Shown: positions 1-13,392, counted from the first letter of the stretch. The stretch: 64,000 nt of DNA from Styela clava (GCF_964204865.1 NC_135258.1:13941001-14005000); one strand, 5' to 3'. The notes: generated by a model not told the origin, from the sequence alone. Numbers and translations: made by a program.

Positions 1-341
1 AAATGATAAATGACTTATTTAATTTATAATTAAATTTCGGAATCAAGACCAAAAACTAGCGAATAGCAAGCAAAATCTCGAAAACGAGGTATTGTTTGAA
101 ACCACGACTGAAAATCTGTCCGAGTGCCAAAAGTGTTTGAGCGGATGCAAAAGGGTCTATCTATTGTTACGCGCTTTTTGCACCTTGCTGATTGGCCAAT
201 GACACGTAATGAACAAGGAAGTCGATGCTCGGGGAAGCACCCCTTGGAAAAAATTCGCCATTTTTTCGTGTTATTGCGGGCCGAATGAAAGGACGCCAGT
301 GGCCGGATCTGGCCCGCGGGCCATAGTTTGGTGATCCCTGA
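1..341. mobile_element. right end of a hAT-like DNA transposon, left part outside the window
   Basis: The stretch ends in a GC-rich tail (ggcccgcgggcc) followed by tagtttggtgatccctg. Read in reverse this is a CAGGGATCACCAAACT-type terminus, typical of hAT-superfamily non-autonomous elements. The last base falls exactly where homology to Rab units B and C begins: aagtggacaataaat at 342 matches aagtagacaataaat near 5538. This shows that the boundary is an insertion edge. The 8-bp target duplication would be aagtggac; its partner lies outside the window. No transposase coding is visible. The two open frames on the minus strand here look like chance frames in repeat DNA. Confidence 0.6.
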
Positions 342-1037
342 AGTGGACAATAAATATTTTTGCGTCGATGCCAGTTGTAGTGGCATGAAAACATAGAGTT
401 TCAATTTTTCTCAAAATTCGACTTCAACGCTTCTTGGATCATTCAAACTGTGCCGGATAAATTTGATAATGGGATTTCAAATACCAATTCTCACTTTTTT
501 GTTACCATACCAGTTTATTGTTTGTGCATCTCCCAAATGAGAATCTCCCTCATGCACAGAAAAACAATTGCAATATAAACTAATAACCACTCTGTGAAAG
601 TTACTACAAGGTTATATGCTATATGTGTTGCTTGTTCTGCAACGGATACAATCAGATTTTTGGTAACATTTTGTCGTTGTTTTTTTCTATTGTATATATG
701 TCAGTCACATGCCGTAGTATTTAATAACAAGACAATAATAACGTGCTCTTTGTAAAGGCGTATATACCGAAATTATTAGATATGTATTTTTTCATATCCG
801 AAGGTTGCATATCTGAAGATTTTTTTACGGTTTGTTAACTAACAGCTCCGAACTGTCAGACCTGTTTCCGTCTACGCTCATTTCATTCACCTTTCCATCT
901 GCTTACTTTGTTATGTAATAAATGACAAATTGAAAATATGAGAATAGATGAACAGCACTTTGATCTATTTATATATAATAGTTTATTTTCAAGTGTTATC
1001 ATTTAATGACATGAATAAGGTCATTAAAGAATAAATC
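342..1037. other. upstream flank of Rab copy A (part of the duplicated unit)
   Basis: There is no coding signal. The segment is collinear with 5538-6219 (copy B) and about 10576-11085 (copy C), so it belongs to the roughly 5-kb duplicated unit and should hold the promoter and 5' leader of the GTPase gene. I see no convincing TATA box or other defined element. Copy C lacks part of this flank: the stretch matching roughly 620-780 is missing there. Confidence 0.5.
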
Positions 1038-4000
1038 ATGTATAAGGTTCTTTTGATTGGCGATCAGGCGGTCGGAAAAACTTGCTTTGTTCATCGCTTT
1101 GTTAATAATACATTCCAAGAAAACTATAAAGCGACTCTCGGAGGTAGGTAGTGAATGTTTACAATTCCGTTTATTGTAATTGCACACTTACAATATATAT
1201 GCAATTCATTCGCATTATTCCTTTTCATTGGAATGCGTATACGGGCCCATCTAGAAATCTAGTTTTTTCGTCGAAGAGCTTTTTAGTGAAGCGCTCAACT
1301 CTGAGATTGGATTCTGGAATGGAATTGAACCTTTATATATTAACAACGGTGAAAAACCGTTGGATCCATTTCAGCGTAATAGCCAGTAGTTGCAGCTTTT
1401 ACCAAACCTGACTGGTGTCTGCTGTAACAACGATTTATCTAAGGCTAAGTTGAAGGTACTGAAACACATTGGTGTTTTTTGTTTGTTTGTATTGCTCTGT
1501 GGACGAGCGTGCATTTATCAGTTTGTCTTAAACCATATTCTAAGTTTCGCTTATCTTCCTCATTTTTCTGCTAATTTCATGTTGCCTGTTTTGTCTGCTG
1601 TTTCTTAAGACGAATTCAATGATTACTACTTTTATCAGTAATTTATTGCCCAAACTACAACAACAATTCATCCAAATACATATACGGCGACGAAGAAAAA
1701 AAGACTTGACGCTATTAAATCTTGGAATTGGCGCTTAGACCACTGGGGTCGAATGAGACTTTTAACTAAGTTTTTTAGATGTCGGAAGCAAAGAAATAAG
1801 CATTTATAAATAAGCGTTTTGACTCTAATAATCTGTACACTAGATAGTTTTCTTTCATGATCCTGGTGGTATTAAAATGATTTAACCTACGTATTATCAA
1901 AAATTGTTACATTATCTATAATTCTGAGCAAAATAGACATTCAATCATGCTTTGATTGGATTTAGAGAGTTCAACGTAAAAACTTTAATTATCTTGTTAG
2001 AGCCTAAAACGACCCACTTAACCACAAATGTTTAAAGTTTATTCTGTTTAGTCGATTTCGCGTTGAAAACTCTCAAACTTGAAGACGGCAATTCATTAAA
2101 ACTGCAAATATGGGATATTGCAGGTTAGTCGTTTGACCAAAACTGTTATAGGTTAAAGAAAAAATACTGTGGGTTGATGAAAAATGCAAACAATACCTCA
2201 ATACCTAAATGCTACTACTTATCCATACTATGTTTTCTGAAGAAATGAACGCTCTATGATAAGTACATGAAAAGCAAATGAAAATTAAAAGTGTTTACTT
2301 ACTTTTGAGACACCCTGTATATAGACGGAAAATTTGGTTTTTGCAAAGTTCATATATCAATTACTTTGTTGTATATCACTCTTATCTCAGAAAATAAAAA
2401 ATAAAGAATATATATCAATTATTGCAGACGAATCGTACATGTAGATTTTTTTTTGCTAAATTCCTGTTATTGGGGAAAAATTGATTTTCTTTGCAACTAA
2501 TGCATCAACCTTTTTCTTCAATTTTTCAGTCCTTAAAGTCGGAAGAAGAAGCTAGAAAGCTATAACTTTTAATGTACTTTACGAGCCGTATGGGACCCGA
2601 TTTTTAATCATTTTTTGTTCTTCAATTCATTTTTACGCAACAATACCAATTCACGACCTACTTGTCCATTATTTGAGCATTGCTGAATTGTTATCCTACC
2701 CCTCTATCCTACCCCAACCAATAAAATATGAACCCAGTTTAAACGAGTACTCCAGATAAAACAATACTAATTATCAACATTTTAACATTTCCATACCATT
2801 ATGATATCAAACGCTACGCAGTATAATATTCCATTTTTGACAGGGCAAGAAGGATTTACTTCTATGACACGAGTATATTTCAAGGGCGCATCTGCATGTG
2901 TTCTAATGTTCGATATCACTGACCCTAAAACATTCCAAAACTGCACGCTATGGAAGCAAGATCTCGACGCAAAAGTGTTTTTAGCAGATCAAAATTCGAT
3001 TCCATGTCTTCTACTAGCAAATAAAGTAAGGAGTGACATGCCAGTAATTGAGCAGCACTGGTGCAAATTCAAGTTTGATTTTAATTGGTTAATATAAGAT
3101 ATTCGTATTTTATAATGATTTGATGCACTTCTGTGGTCTTAAAAACAATATTTCAACATCAAATAATCGGACAAAATTGGAAGTGATAACTTTTAGACAT
3201 TCTGAATTGTCTACATAAAACATAGTAATACACAGCAAATTCACTTTATAGTGTGGTCAAGTCTACTGTATTCACTTCTAATTTAGAACACCGCATTTAT
3301 GACGCCGCCTGTTTATCACAGTTTGGCGGTCTAAATTTCGACCGATATTATTAAAAAAAAGTGAAAGAAATCGCTTTTCAAAGCGAGTTAAAATGACTTT
3401 TACCTATATGCAGTTTAAGACGTGACTAATTAAGACATCGAATATTCTTTTAATTAAAAGAGTGACCTCAAAAATGAGAGACAAATATCAGATCAATATA
3501 TTGATAGATTTGCAAAAGACAATGATTTTGTGGGCTGGAAACTGTGTTCTGTGAAAAATAATGAAGGACTGCAAGAAGGAATGAGGTATGTATATTTCTA
3601 TAACATAAGTCCCTCCATTGGTAATTGATAGCTAAGTTTGTCGTCTAAATCACTTAGTTCATTAGCAAATTAAAGATAGATTACGTCTATATCTTACTAT
3701 TGTCGAATCTTAGTACTTAAATATTAATATGCAAAATAATTTTTTTTTTAACTTTTATTAATAAACTCGTTGAATTCAGATATTTACAAAATATTTCTAA
3801 CATTCATACAACCAATGCAATAACTATTCTGCAATGCGTATTATTTGTCATTCCTGAAATGGAATTATTGAAAAAAAACATAGAAAATTTCACTTTGTTT
3901 ATCACATAAACTCTACTTCGTTAAAATATATTCAGATTATTGATCAGTCACATGCTCCAACGATGTAATGCGATCTCTATGACAGCAGAAGATACAGTTT

Positions 4001-4047
4001 TATCGTTAGAATCAGATGTCGAAAAGCCAAAAAAATCTTGCTGCTGA
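1038..4047 (+). CDS. Rab29-like: Rab29/Rab32/38-subfamily small GTPase, copy A (5 exons, intact)
   Basis: Exons 1038-1143, 2052-2123, 2844-3025, 3461-3585 and 3936-4047 join with phases 1, 1, 0, 2 at GT-AG sites and encode 198 residues. Visible motifs are the P-loop GDQAVGKT (residues 8-15), switch I Thr33 followed by LGVDFALK, WDIAGQE with catalytic Gln61, NKSD (119-122, split by intron 3) and the C-terminal Ser-Cys-Cys, a double-cysteine geranylgeranylation signal. The TxGVDFALK switch I and the FTSMTRVYF segment place it in the Rab32/38/29 group, closest to Rab29 in my reading. Rabs of this group act on lysosome-related organelles and Golgi-endosome traffic; the role here is inferred from family only. 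The start is the Met just before KVLLIGD, about five residues shorter at the N terminus than human Rab29. The switch II Arg is replaced by Gly63. Confidence 0.92.
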
Positions 4048-4336
4048 TCAAGCCAATGAATTTCTACTAGAGGAACAGAACTTTCATCATGATCCACAAT
4101 CTTTCAAATATCGCGAGACAGTTAAATATATATAAACATGTTCAAATTTATACAATGCATCTTTTCATACATTTGTTTTATTGTTATGGATAGTCATATA
4201 TAGGAAAAACAAAATTTAGATATGGTACAAGCTTATTTCTTTGATGCTTGTTGCAGAGTAGTTCTATTTTACTAGTTCTAAGTTCTAGCAATATGAGCAG
4301 CAATATAGCAACAAACAACCCAATACTTGTCTTTTC

Positions 4337-4342
4337 AATAAA
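4337..4342 (+). terminator. candidate poly(A) signal of Rab copy A
   Basis: AATAAA lies 290 nt past the stop codon of copy A. The equivalent site in copy B reads AATATA; copy C keeps AATAAA at 19348-19353. Position and motif only; no transcript evidence. Confidence 0.35.
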
Positions 4343-4827
4343 CAAAAAGAATCTTTCGTTATTTTTTTAAGTAATTCTCCAACACATTAATTTACCTTTC
4401 TTGTCATGAATTTCTAATGACGGGTTATTTCTCCTACCATTCGATCCCATTTTCCAGTAAAAATTATATTTCGTTACACGGAAATTCAAAATTAATACCC
4501 CTTTTCGCGATTCGCTTCAAAATTTGTAATCCTAAACAAGCTCAGAAACTTGCAATAACAATATCAGTTAAATGTATACCAGAGTTCCGTCAACTCAACT
4601 CTGGTCATACATGATAATTCACATTTTTTGCATTCAGTAGCATGCAATTTCCTCCTTTTCTTTGATTGACTGATTGTCCTTATTCATTACAATACGCTTT
4701 GGTTTAAAGTAACTTATAGGCTGTATTCAATGCTTATTTTGCACTTAATCTTATTTTAGAAAATATTTGTTGCGATGTTTTTAAAAGAAACCCAGACGCA
4801 TATTTTTTGAATCCACTTAGACTAAAG

Positions 4828-5535
4828 CAGGGGTCAAGCAGAGAACCTTTTTGGTCAAGGAAGCCATAAAAGACACATATTTTCAACTGCATTTCCGTGC
4901 GAGCCATATAGCATTTCTTCACTTAATCAGACCTGAAATTTTTACTCAAAAGTCAACACATACGATGTCAATATACATTTAATGTGACGTCTGATGCTGC
5001 ATGTTGTCGCTGCGGTCTTGAACGGCTGCTCACAAGTAGCACAAGTTGAAATGTACGATACTCATCACCCTTCTTTCGATTAGGCATCTCCATAGTATTT
5101 CAAAAACTAGCGTTGTTAGTACGAATTAAATATGACAAATACTGTACCTAGTACGTACAAACGGACGAAAATCTTTATTTCAAGGGTGGGCAATTACTTT
5201 TCTAAGTAGGCTAAGCCGGGACGTATGGTAAGCCCACAAAAAGATGTGACGGATAAGAGATACACAATAGCAAATATTTATACATATTTTTGCTTATTAC
5301 ATCACGCTATAGCTAATCATTTACACAGTTGCAGCACCTGCACTTGAAAATTGGGAGTAAACAAAAATTAGTGTATCGAACTCTAGTCAAACAGCTACAG
5401 TAATTCTGTTCCATTTGATATGATGTGGATTGTGGATTCGGACAAAATGCCCTTGTATACTTGAGTTGTCTAGTGAAAAGTACGAAGCATTCGTTGTGAG
5501 GAAATATAGAATATCCAGAGTAGACATTTGCTATG
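4828..5535. repeat. hAT-like terminus and duplicated spacer, unit A copy
   Basis: Starts with CAGGGGTC, then GAGAACCTTTTTGGTC and GCCATAAAAG a few bases on. This start is typical of a widespread class of hAT-like elements. It is also present at 9841 in unit B but absent at the matching point in unit C (about 19983), where homology between the units stops. No clear right terminus or target duplication was found, so the element's length is unknown. The end given here is the point where homology to the start of unit A resumes. Confidence 0.45.
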
Positions 5536-6219
5536 AAGTAGACAATAAATATTTTTGTGTAGGTGCTAGTTGTATTGGCATGAACAGACATTCAGAAAAC
5601 ATGGAGTTTGTCTTACACGACGACTTTAACGCATCTTGAATCATTCAAACTATACAGGATAAATATAATGAAGAAATTTTGAATAATAATTAATTCTTGT
5701 TACCAAAACAGTTTATTTTTAGGGCATCTTCTAAACTAGAAGCCCTCCTACTTAAAAAAACAAAAAACAATGGCGACATGACCCAATAACCACTCTGTGA
5801 AAGTTACTACAAGGTTATATGCAATATGTGTTACTTGTTCTGCAACTGATACAATTAGGTTTTTGGTAACATTTTGTCATCCTTTTTGTTTATTGTATGT
5901 CAGTCAAATGCCGTAGTATGTAATAACTAGCCAATATTAACAACGTGCCTTTTGTCAAGAACGTATAAACCGATATTATTAGACATGTTTTTCATTCACA
6001 TGTCCAAAGGTTGCATATCTGAAGGTTTTTCCCGGTTTGTTAACTATCAGGTCCGAACTGACAGATCTTGTTTCACCTTCCCAGCTGATTGTTTTGTTAT
6101 ATAATGAATGACAAATTGAAAAACTTAGGAATAGATGAACAGCACTTTGTTCTGTTGATGGGTTATTATACTATAGGTTTGTTTCCAGTGTTATCATTTA
6201 ATGGCATAAACCATAAATC

Positions 6220-9068
6220 ATGTATAAGGTTCTGTTGATTGGCGATCTGGCGGTCGGAAAGACTTCCTTTGTTCGCCGCTTTGTTAATAATACATTCAAA
6301 GAACCCTATAAATCGACTCTCGGAGGTAGGTAGTGAATATTTACAATTCAGTTTATTGTAATTGCACACTTAAAATATATATGCAATTCATTCGCATTAT
6401 ACCTTTTCATTAGAATGCGTATACGGGTCCATCTAGAAATCTAGTAATTGATTTTCGTCGAAGAGCTTTTTAGTGGAGCGCTCAACTCTGATTTTGGATT
6501 CTGGAATAGAATTGAATATTTTATATATTAACAACGGTGAAAAACCGTTGGATCCATTACAGCCTAATAGCCAGTAGTTGCAGCTTTTACCAAGCCTGAC
6601 TGGTGTCTGCTGTAACAACGATTTATCTAAGGCTAAGTTGAAGGTACTGAAACACATTGGTGTTTTTTGTTTGTTTGTATTGCTCTGTGGACGAGCGCGC
6701 ATTTATCAGTTTGTCTTGAACCATATTCTAAGTTTTGCTTATCTTCCTCATTTTTCTGCCAATTTCATGTTGCCTGTTTTGTCTGCTGTTTCTAAAGACG
6801 AAATCAATGATTACTCCTTTTATCAATAAAATATAGACTAAACTACAACAACAATTCATCCAAACACATACACGGCGACGAAGAAACAAAAACTTGACGC
6901 TATTAAATCCGGGGAGTTTGAATCCTTGAAATTGGCGCCTAAACCACTGAAGTCGAATGATACTTTTAACTAAGTTTCTAAGAGTCAAGAAGCCTAGAAA
7001 TATTCATTTACAAATAAGCTTTGCTAATCTGTACGCTGGGTAGTTTCTTTCACAATCCTGGTGCTACCGGTATTGGAATGATGTAACTTACATATTATCA
7101 CATACCATTAAATTTTATCTATGATAATGAACGAAATAGACATTCAATCATGCTTCGATTGGATTTCATAAGTTTAACGTAAAAACTTTAATTACGGTAC
7201 CTTGTTCGAGCTTAAAACGACCCACTTCATCACAAATGTTCAACTTTTATTTTGTTTAGTCGACTTCTCGATGAAAACTCTTAAACTTGATGACGGCAAT
7301 TCATTGAAACTGCACCTATGGGATATTGCAGGTTAGTCGTTTTATCAAAACATATCAAAGAATAATAGGATCTAGATACTAAGTAGAAATTATACTTTTA
7401 TATATACGGTATCTGTAATTCTGATAATTCAATGCCACGATCTTTGCCGCCTGAACGATCTTTACATGACTTTTTTTCGTATCACTAATCGCAAATATTG
7501 AGGATTCTATATGATATGATAGACAATTGGGTTTTGCGATGATCATATTGCAATTACTTTGCCCTATATCATTCTTATCTCAGAAAATGAATATCAATTA
7601 TTATATTGGTCACGAATTGTAAATGTAGATTTTTTGCTAAATTCTTGTTGTTGTTGAGAAAAAAAAATCGATTTCCAAATTTTTAGTACTTAAAGATGGT
7701 GGAAGTCGCTATGAAGGCTATTACTTTTATTATACTTCAGAAGCCATATGGAACCCAATATTCCATCTTTATTTTTTGCTGTTTTATTCTAAATAAAGGG
7801 AGGAGGACACTTCTTATTCTGTATTGCTCGACTGCACTTGTATGTATGGCTTGTTTAATAGTCTTTTTAGTAAAGTCTGTGCTCCTAAACCTTGTCGTAA
7901 AAATACCGATGCACGCCCTTCTCTCACGCTACACAGTATAATATTCCTCTTTGACATATCTCTTTTCGGTATTATACCGTGATAGGACAAGAACAAGGTA
8001 ATTCTTTGACACGAGTATATTACAAGGGGGCATCTGCATGTGTCCTAATGTTTGATATCACTGACCCTAAATCATTTCAAAACTGCACACCATGGAAGCA
8101 AGATCTCGACGCAAAAGTTTTTTTAGCAGATCAAAATCCGATTCCATGTCTTCTACTGGCAAACAAAGTAAGGAATATAATTTCAATGACTTGTTAGCCA
8201 TCGAGCAACACTTCTGCAAATTCCACTTTGATTTCAAATTATTAATACGAAGTTCACTTTACATCGAGGTCAAGTCTACTGTATTCAATTCTAATCAAAA
8301 ACACAGCATTTATGACGCATGCCTTTCTTTATCACAGTTTGGCGTTTCAAATTTCAAAAGATATTATTAAGAAAAAAGTAAAAAAAAATCGTTTTCAGAG
8401 CGATTTGAAAGAATATCTAACTATAGCCTATGCAGGTTGAGATGTGACTAATTAAAACATCGATTTTCTTTAAAAGAGTGACCTCAAAAATGAGAGACAA
8501 ATATCAGATCAATATATTGATAGATTTGCAAAGGACAATGATTTTGTGGGCTGGAAACTGTGTTCTGTAAAAAATAATGAAGGAATAGAAGAGGCAATGA
8601 AGTATGTATGTTTCAATATCATACGTTGTTACCCTGTTGCATTTGTTAGTTAATTGAATTGCTGAGTTTGTTGATAAAAACAGTTCGTTCATGAGCAAAT
8701 TATAGATATATTACGTTTACATCTTACTATTGTCTAATCTTAGTTTTTTAATGGTAATGTGCAACATAATGCATTTCATTCACTTATATTCATAGATTCA
8801 TTGAATTTCAGATACCGTATTTTTGAAATTCCTAATATTCATTCGACCCATATAATGAATATTTTATGTCATTCTTAAAATGGCATTTTTGAAAAGAATC
8901 ATAGAAAATTTCACTTTGTTTATCACATAAACTTTACCTCGTACAAATATATTCAGATTATTGATCAGTCACATGCTCCAGCGGTGTAACGCGATCTCTA
9001 TGACAGCAGAAGATACAGTTTTATCGTTAGAATCAGATGTCGAAAGACCAAAAAAATCTTGCTGCTGA
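6220..9068 (+). CDS. Rab29-like: Rab29/Rab32/38-subfamily small GTPase, copy B (5 exons, intact)
   Basis: Exons 6220-6325, 7260-7331, 7986-8167, 8477-8601 and 8957-9068 have the same lengths and phases as copy A and encode 198 residues with no stop. The P-loop is GDLAVGKTS, switch I is YKSTLGVDFS, the Walker B region is WDIAGQE with Gln61 kept, the guanine-specificity motif is NKSD, and the protein ends Ser-Cys-Cys. The switch II stretch differs sharply from copy A: after the Gln-Glu pair, GFTSM has become QGNSL. This loses the aromatic residue that Rabs use in effector and GEF contacts. The cause may be a rearranged intron 2/exon 3 junction (see findings). It should be a membrane-targeted Rab, but its partners may differ from those of copy A. 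Confidence 0.92.
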
Positions 9069-11085
9069 TCAAACCAATGAGTTTCTACTAGAGGAACAGA
9101 ACTTTCATCATGATCCACAAGCTTTTAAATATCGCGAGACAGTTAAATATATATAAAACATGTTCAAATTTATACAATGCATCTTTTCATACATTTGTTT
9201 TTATTGTTATGGATAGTCATATATAGGAAAAACAAAATTTAGATATGGTACAAGCTTATGTCTTTGATGCTTGTTTCAGAGTAGTTCCATTTTACTAGTT
9301 CTAAGTTCTAGCAATATGAGCAGCATTATAGCAACAAACAACCCAATACTCGTCTTTTCAATATACAAAAAATAATCTTCCGTTATTTTTTTAAGTAATT
9401 CTCCAACACATTAATTTACCTTTCTTGTCAAGAATTTCTAATGACGGGTTATTTCTCCTACCATTCGATCCCATTTTCCAGTAAAAATTATATTTTGTTA
9501 CACGGGAATTTAAAATTAATAACCTTTTTCGCGATTCGTTTCAAAATTTGTGATAATAAACAAGCTCAGAAACTTGCAATAATAATATCAGTTAAATGTA
9601 TACCAGAGTTCCGTCTACTTAACTCTGGTCATACATGATAATTCACTTTTTTCGCATTCAGACGAATAGCATGCAATTTCCTTCTTTTCTTTGATTGACT
9701 GATTACAATACTTTTTGGTTTAAAATAACTTGTAGGCTGTATCCAATGCTTATTTTGCACTCAATCTTATTTTAGAAAATATTTGTTGCGATATTTTAAG
9801 AAACCCGGACGCATATTTTTTGAACCCACTTAGACTAAAGCAGGGGTCGAGAACCTTTTTGGTCGAGAAAGCCATAAAAGATACATATTTTCAACTGCAT
9901 TTCCGTGCGAGCCATATAGCATTTCTTCACTTAATCAGACCTGAAATTTTTACTCAAAAGTCAACACATACGATGTCAATACACATTTAATGTGACGTCT
10001 GATGCTGCATGTTGTCGCTGCGGTCTTGAACGGCTGCTCACATGCAGCACAAGTTGAAATGTACGATACTCATCACCCTTCTTTCGATTAGGCATCTCCA
10101 TAGTATTTTAAAAACTAGCGTTGCTAGTACAAATTAAATATAACAAATACTGTACCTAGTACGTACAAACGGACGAAAATCTTTATTTCAGGGGTGGGTT
10201 AAATTACTTTTCTAATTACTTTTTTAAGTGGGCTAAACCGGGACGTATGGTAATCCCACAAAAAGATACTTGTGTGACGGATAAGAGATACACAATAGCA
10301 AATATTTATACATATTTTTGCTTATTACATCACGCTATAGCTAATCATTTACACAGTTGCAGCACCTGCACTTGAAAATTGGGAGTAAACAAAAATTAGT
10401 GTATCGAACTCTAGTCAAACAGCTACAGTAAATCTGTTCCGTTTGATATGATGTGGATTGTGGATTCGGACAAAATGCCCTTGTATACTTGAGTTGTCTA
10501 GTGAAAAGTACGAAGCATTTTTGAAATTGTTATGAGGAAGTATAGAATATCCAGAGTAGACATTCGCTATGAAGTAGACAATAAATATTTTTGTGTAGGT
10601 GCTAGTTGTAGTGGGATGAACAGACATTCAGAAAACATGGAGTTTGTCTTACGCGACGACTTTAACGCATCTTGAATCATGCAAACAACACAGGATAAAT
10701 TTAATAAAGGGATTTTGAATAATAATTAATTCTTGTTACCAAAACAGTTTATTTTTAGGGTATCTCCTAAACTAGAAGCCCTCCTACTTAAAAAAACAAA
10801 AAACAATGGCGATATGACCCAATAACCACTCTGTGAAAGTTACTACAAGGTTACACAACCTTCACATGTCCGAAGGTTGCATATCTGAAGATTTTTCCCG
10901 GTTTGTTAACTATCAGGTCCGAACTGACAGATCTTGTTTCACCTTCCCAGCTGATTGTTTTGTTATATAATGAATGACAAATTGAAAAACTTAAGAATAG
11001 ATGAACAGCACTTTGTTCTGTTGATGGGTTATCATACTATAGGTTTCATTCCATTGTTATCATTTAATGGCTTAAACCATAAATC
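9069..11085. other. intergenic spacer between Rab copies B and C
   Basis: Collinear with the A-B spacer. It contains the hAT-like start at 9841 and the upstream flank of copy C. The C flank is shorter: near 10852 it passes directly from the conserved gttactacaaggttac to acatgtccgaaggttgc, missing about 140 bp present at 5818-5998. No gene seen. Confidence 0.5.
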
Positions 11086-13392
11086 ATGTATAAGGTTCTG
11101 TTGATTGGCGATCTGGCGGTCGGAAAGACTTCCTTTGTTCGCCGCTTTGTTAATAATACATTCAAAGAACCCTATAAATCGACTCTGGGAGGTAGGTAGT
11201 GAATATTTACAATTCAGTTTATTGTAATTGCACACTTAAAATATATATGCAATTCAATCGCATTATACCTTTTCATTAGAATGCGTATACGGGTCAATCT
11301 AGAAATCTAGTAATTGATTTTTGTCGAAGAGCTTTTTAGTGAAGCGCTCAACTCTGAGTTTGGATTCTGGAATAGAATTGAATATTTTATATATTAACAA
11401 CGGTGAAAAACCGTTGGATCCATTTCAGCCTAATAGCCAGTAGTTGCAGCTTTTACCAAGCCTGACTGGTGTCTGCTGTAACAACGATTTATCTAAGGCT
11501 AAGTTGTAGGTACTCAATGAGCATATATACAATGAGTGGAAACTTCCAAATATTTGCTCATTAATCCATTGTGCCCTGCATTTTTTACGTCGTCCAGCTA
11601 AATGGTTCGTTGCATAAGGAGAAAGCATATCGCTCGCTGCAAAAATCCTTTGCTTCGGCCGCGCCGAGTGCGAAATTGGCCGTATTGAGGCTTTTAATTT
11701 TTCGATTCGTGTTCGGTTTTGGGTTTCGAAGTATGGTACGTTGAAAGCATACTAACTATAAGCATATGCTTATTGGGAATGCATATCTATTAGGCAGAAA
11801 ACGTAGCTATAGCACAGAATATGAAGTCAAGTGCGGTAATTTCTAATTATAGCATGGAATTTAGGTACATATTTATCCAGGGGAAAGCAATGGCGATAAG
11901 AAGGCCTAAATGTATGGCGAACCACGGCTTCTCACAATCATAGTTTATAAGGTGCTCCATACGAATCCCCAGGGCTCCCCTATTTTAAATTATTCTGTCA
12001 GTCTGGGATATCTTGACATTAAAAACGAAGACAAAAATTCGAAGAATAGCAGGGAATCGGCTTTCCTCTCCACCTGGGTAAATATGTTAACCCCATTTTT
12101 ATATCAATGAATACAATGCCATTCCGTTTGAGAAACTTTTTTATGCGAAACTTCTTCCACAAAAAAGCAGCACCCTCGTTTACGGTCACGCATTATGGTT
12201 TCGTCAAAACTATATTATTCTGTGTATTATCACTGCAGCGCAATTAACACCGCCAGACTTTTTTATCTTTACGACATGTTATCTTTTTTAGTTGGCGCTA
12301 ATAATGATAAATAAGAATGCGTGATTGTTATTCAGTAACACGCATGTAACCGTCGTTTAGTTAGGGCGTTCAAAATGAAAGAAGAGTTATAAGCTAGTTT
12401 AAGGACATTCTCTTTTATTTTAATACAAATACAGGGCGAAAATAGAATTTATTAACATAAATTTACAATGAGTTACGTAAAATTTACCGACGGCTATCGC
12501 CAACAGGCAGAAACGATGAATGTGAGATTTTTTTGTTTTGTTTCATTTTTGCGCCATCATATTTTTCAATTTCTAATTTTGCTTAAATCACGTCAACATC
12601 GTTTTTGTAAATTTAGAAACGTTGAATCAGATAAGCAAGGCATGTGAATAAGGTATTCTACGCAAATTTCCCGAGATATTGTGGAGAAATAATATTTTGA
12701 CCACGTAGAAATGCCATTATTGCTGATTTATTCACGTGTTAAGTATCAGTGTTTGAAACCAAAGCTGAGTTACGTGAATACTCAACAATTTGCGGAGTTT
12801 TTTAATTATTATTTAATACGAAAGTAACACGGAAACGATATCAAATTAAAACATAAAAATGTCAACTACCAGCTTCACAAATATCGCATCCCGGGGTCAG
12901 TAAGGATAATATTATTCGCTCAAAATTGGGACCGTAACTGTGATAAAAATCCTACACAGAAGATGAAAATCAGAATAAAATTAATTTTTGTTGTGAATGC
13001 ATTCCTTAATAGTTGTCTTTAACATCTTCGCCGATATTCGTTAAATTATTCGAATAATTTTATATAAAAAAATACGATTTTGTCCACCAGTAATCACGAC
13101 GCATGTAAATAATCATTGAATGACAATAAAAAATCAACTTTATTAGCATTAAATTTCAAGTAAAAGTTCCACATTTCATGCATTCGATCGGCGCTACACG
13201 CGAGCGTGTTTTTGTATATATTCACCAAAACCGACAGAGGCGAGCTACACGTAACTGTGGAATTTCGCTGTGAACGACGCATTGTTTTTAATTTATTACC
13301 CGCCTTACGCCGTCATAAATTATATGAAGGATCGTTAAAAGTAAATAATATATAGGCAAAAATCATAATTGATAACGGACTGTACTCTAAAT

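Larger units (their letters stand above)
4048..6219. other. intergenic spacer between Rab copies A and B
   Basis: The spacer holds the presumed 3' UTR of copy A, a hAT-like terminus starting at 4828, and the upstream flank of copy B. It is collinear with 9069-11085. I see no gene in it. The minus-strand frame at 5313-5591, recurring shorter near 10415-10627, has no start context, no recognisable domain and a changed reading frame between copies. Confidence 0.55.

Noticed and set aside
999-1187. Minus-strand frame starting MCNYNK, repeated at 6166-6369 and 11032-11235
   Set aside because: It is the antisense of Rab exon 1 plus the adjacent intron; it is conserved only because the units are duplicated.
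1390-1608. Frame with hydrophobic stretch in Rab intron 1, recurring near 6578 and 16894
   Set aside because: Lies wholly inside intron 1, with stops at differing places between units and no splice support. The likeness comes from duplication.
5313-5591. Minus-strand Cys-rich 92-codon frame in the spacer
   Set aside because: The unit B copy is shortened and frameshifted, and no domain is recognisable.
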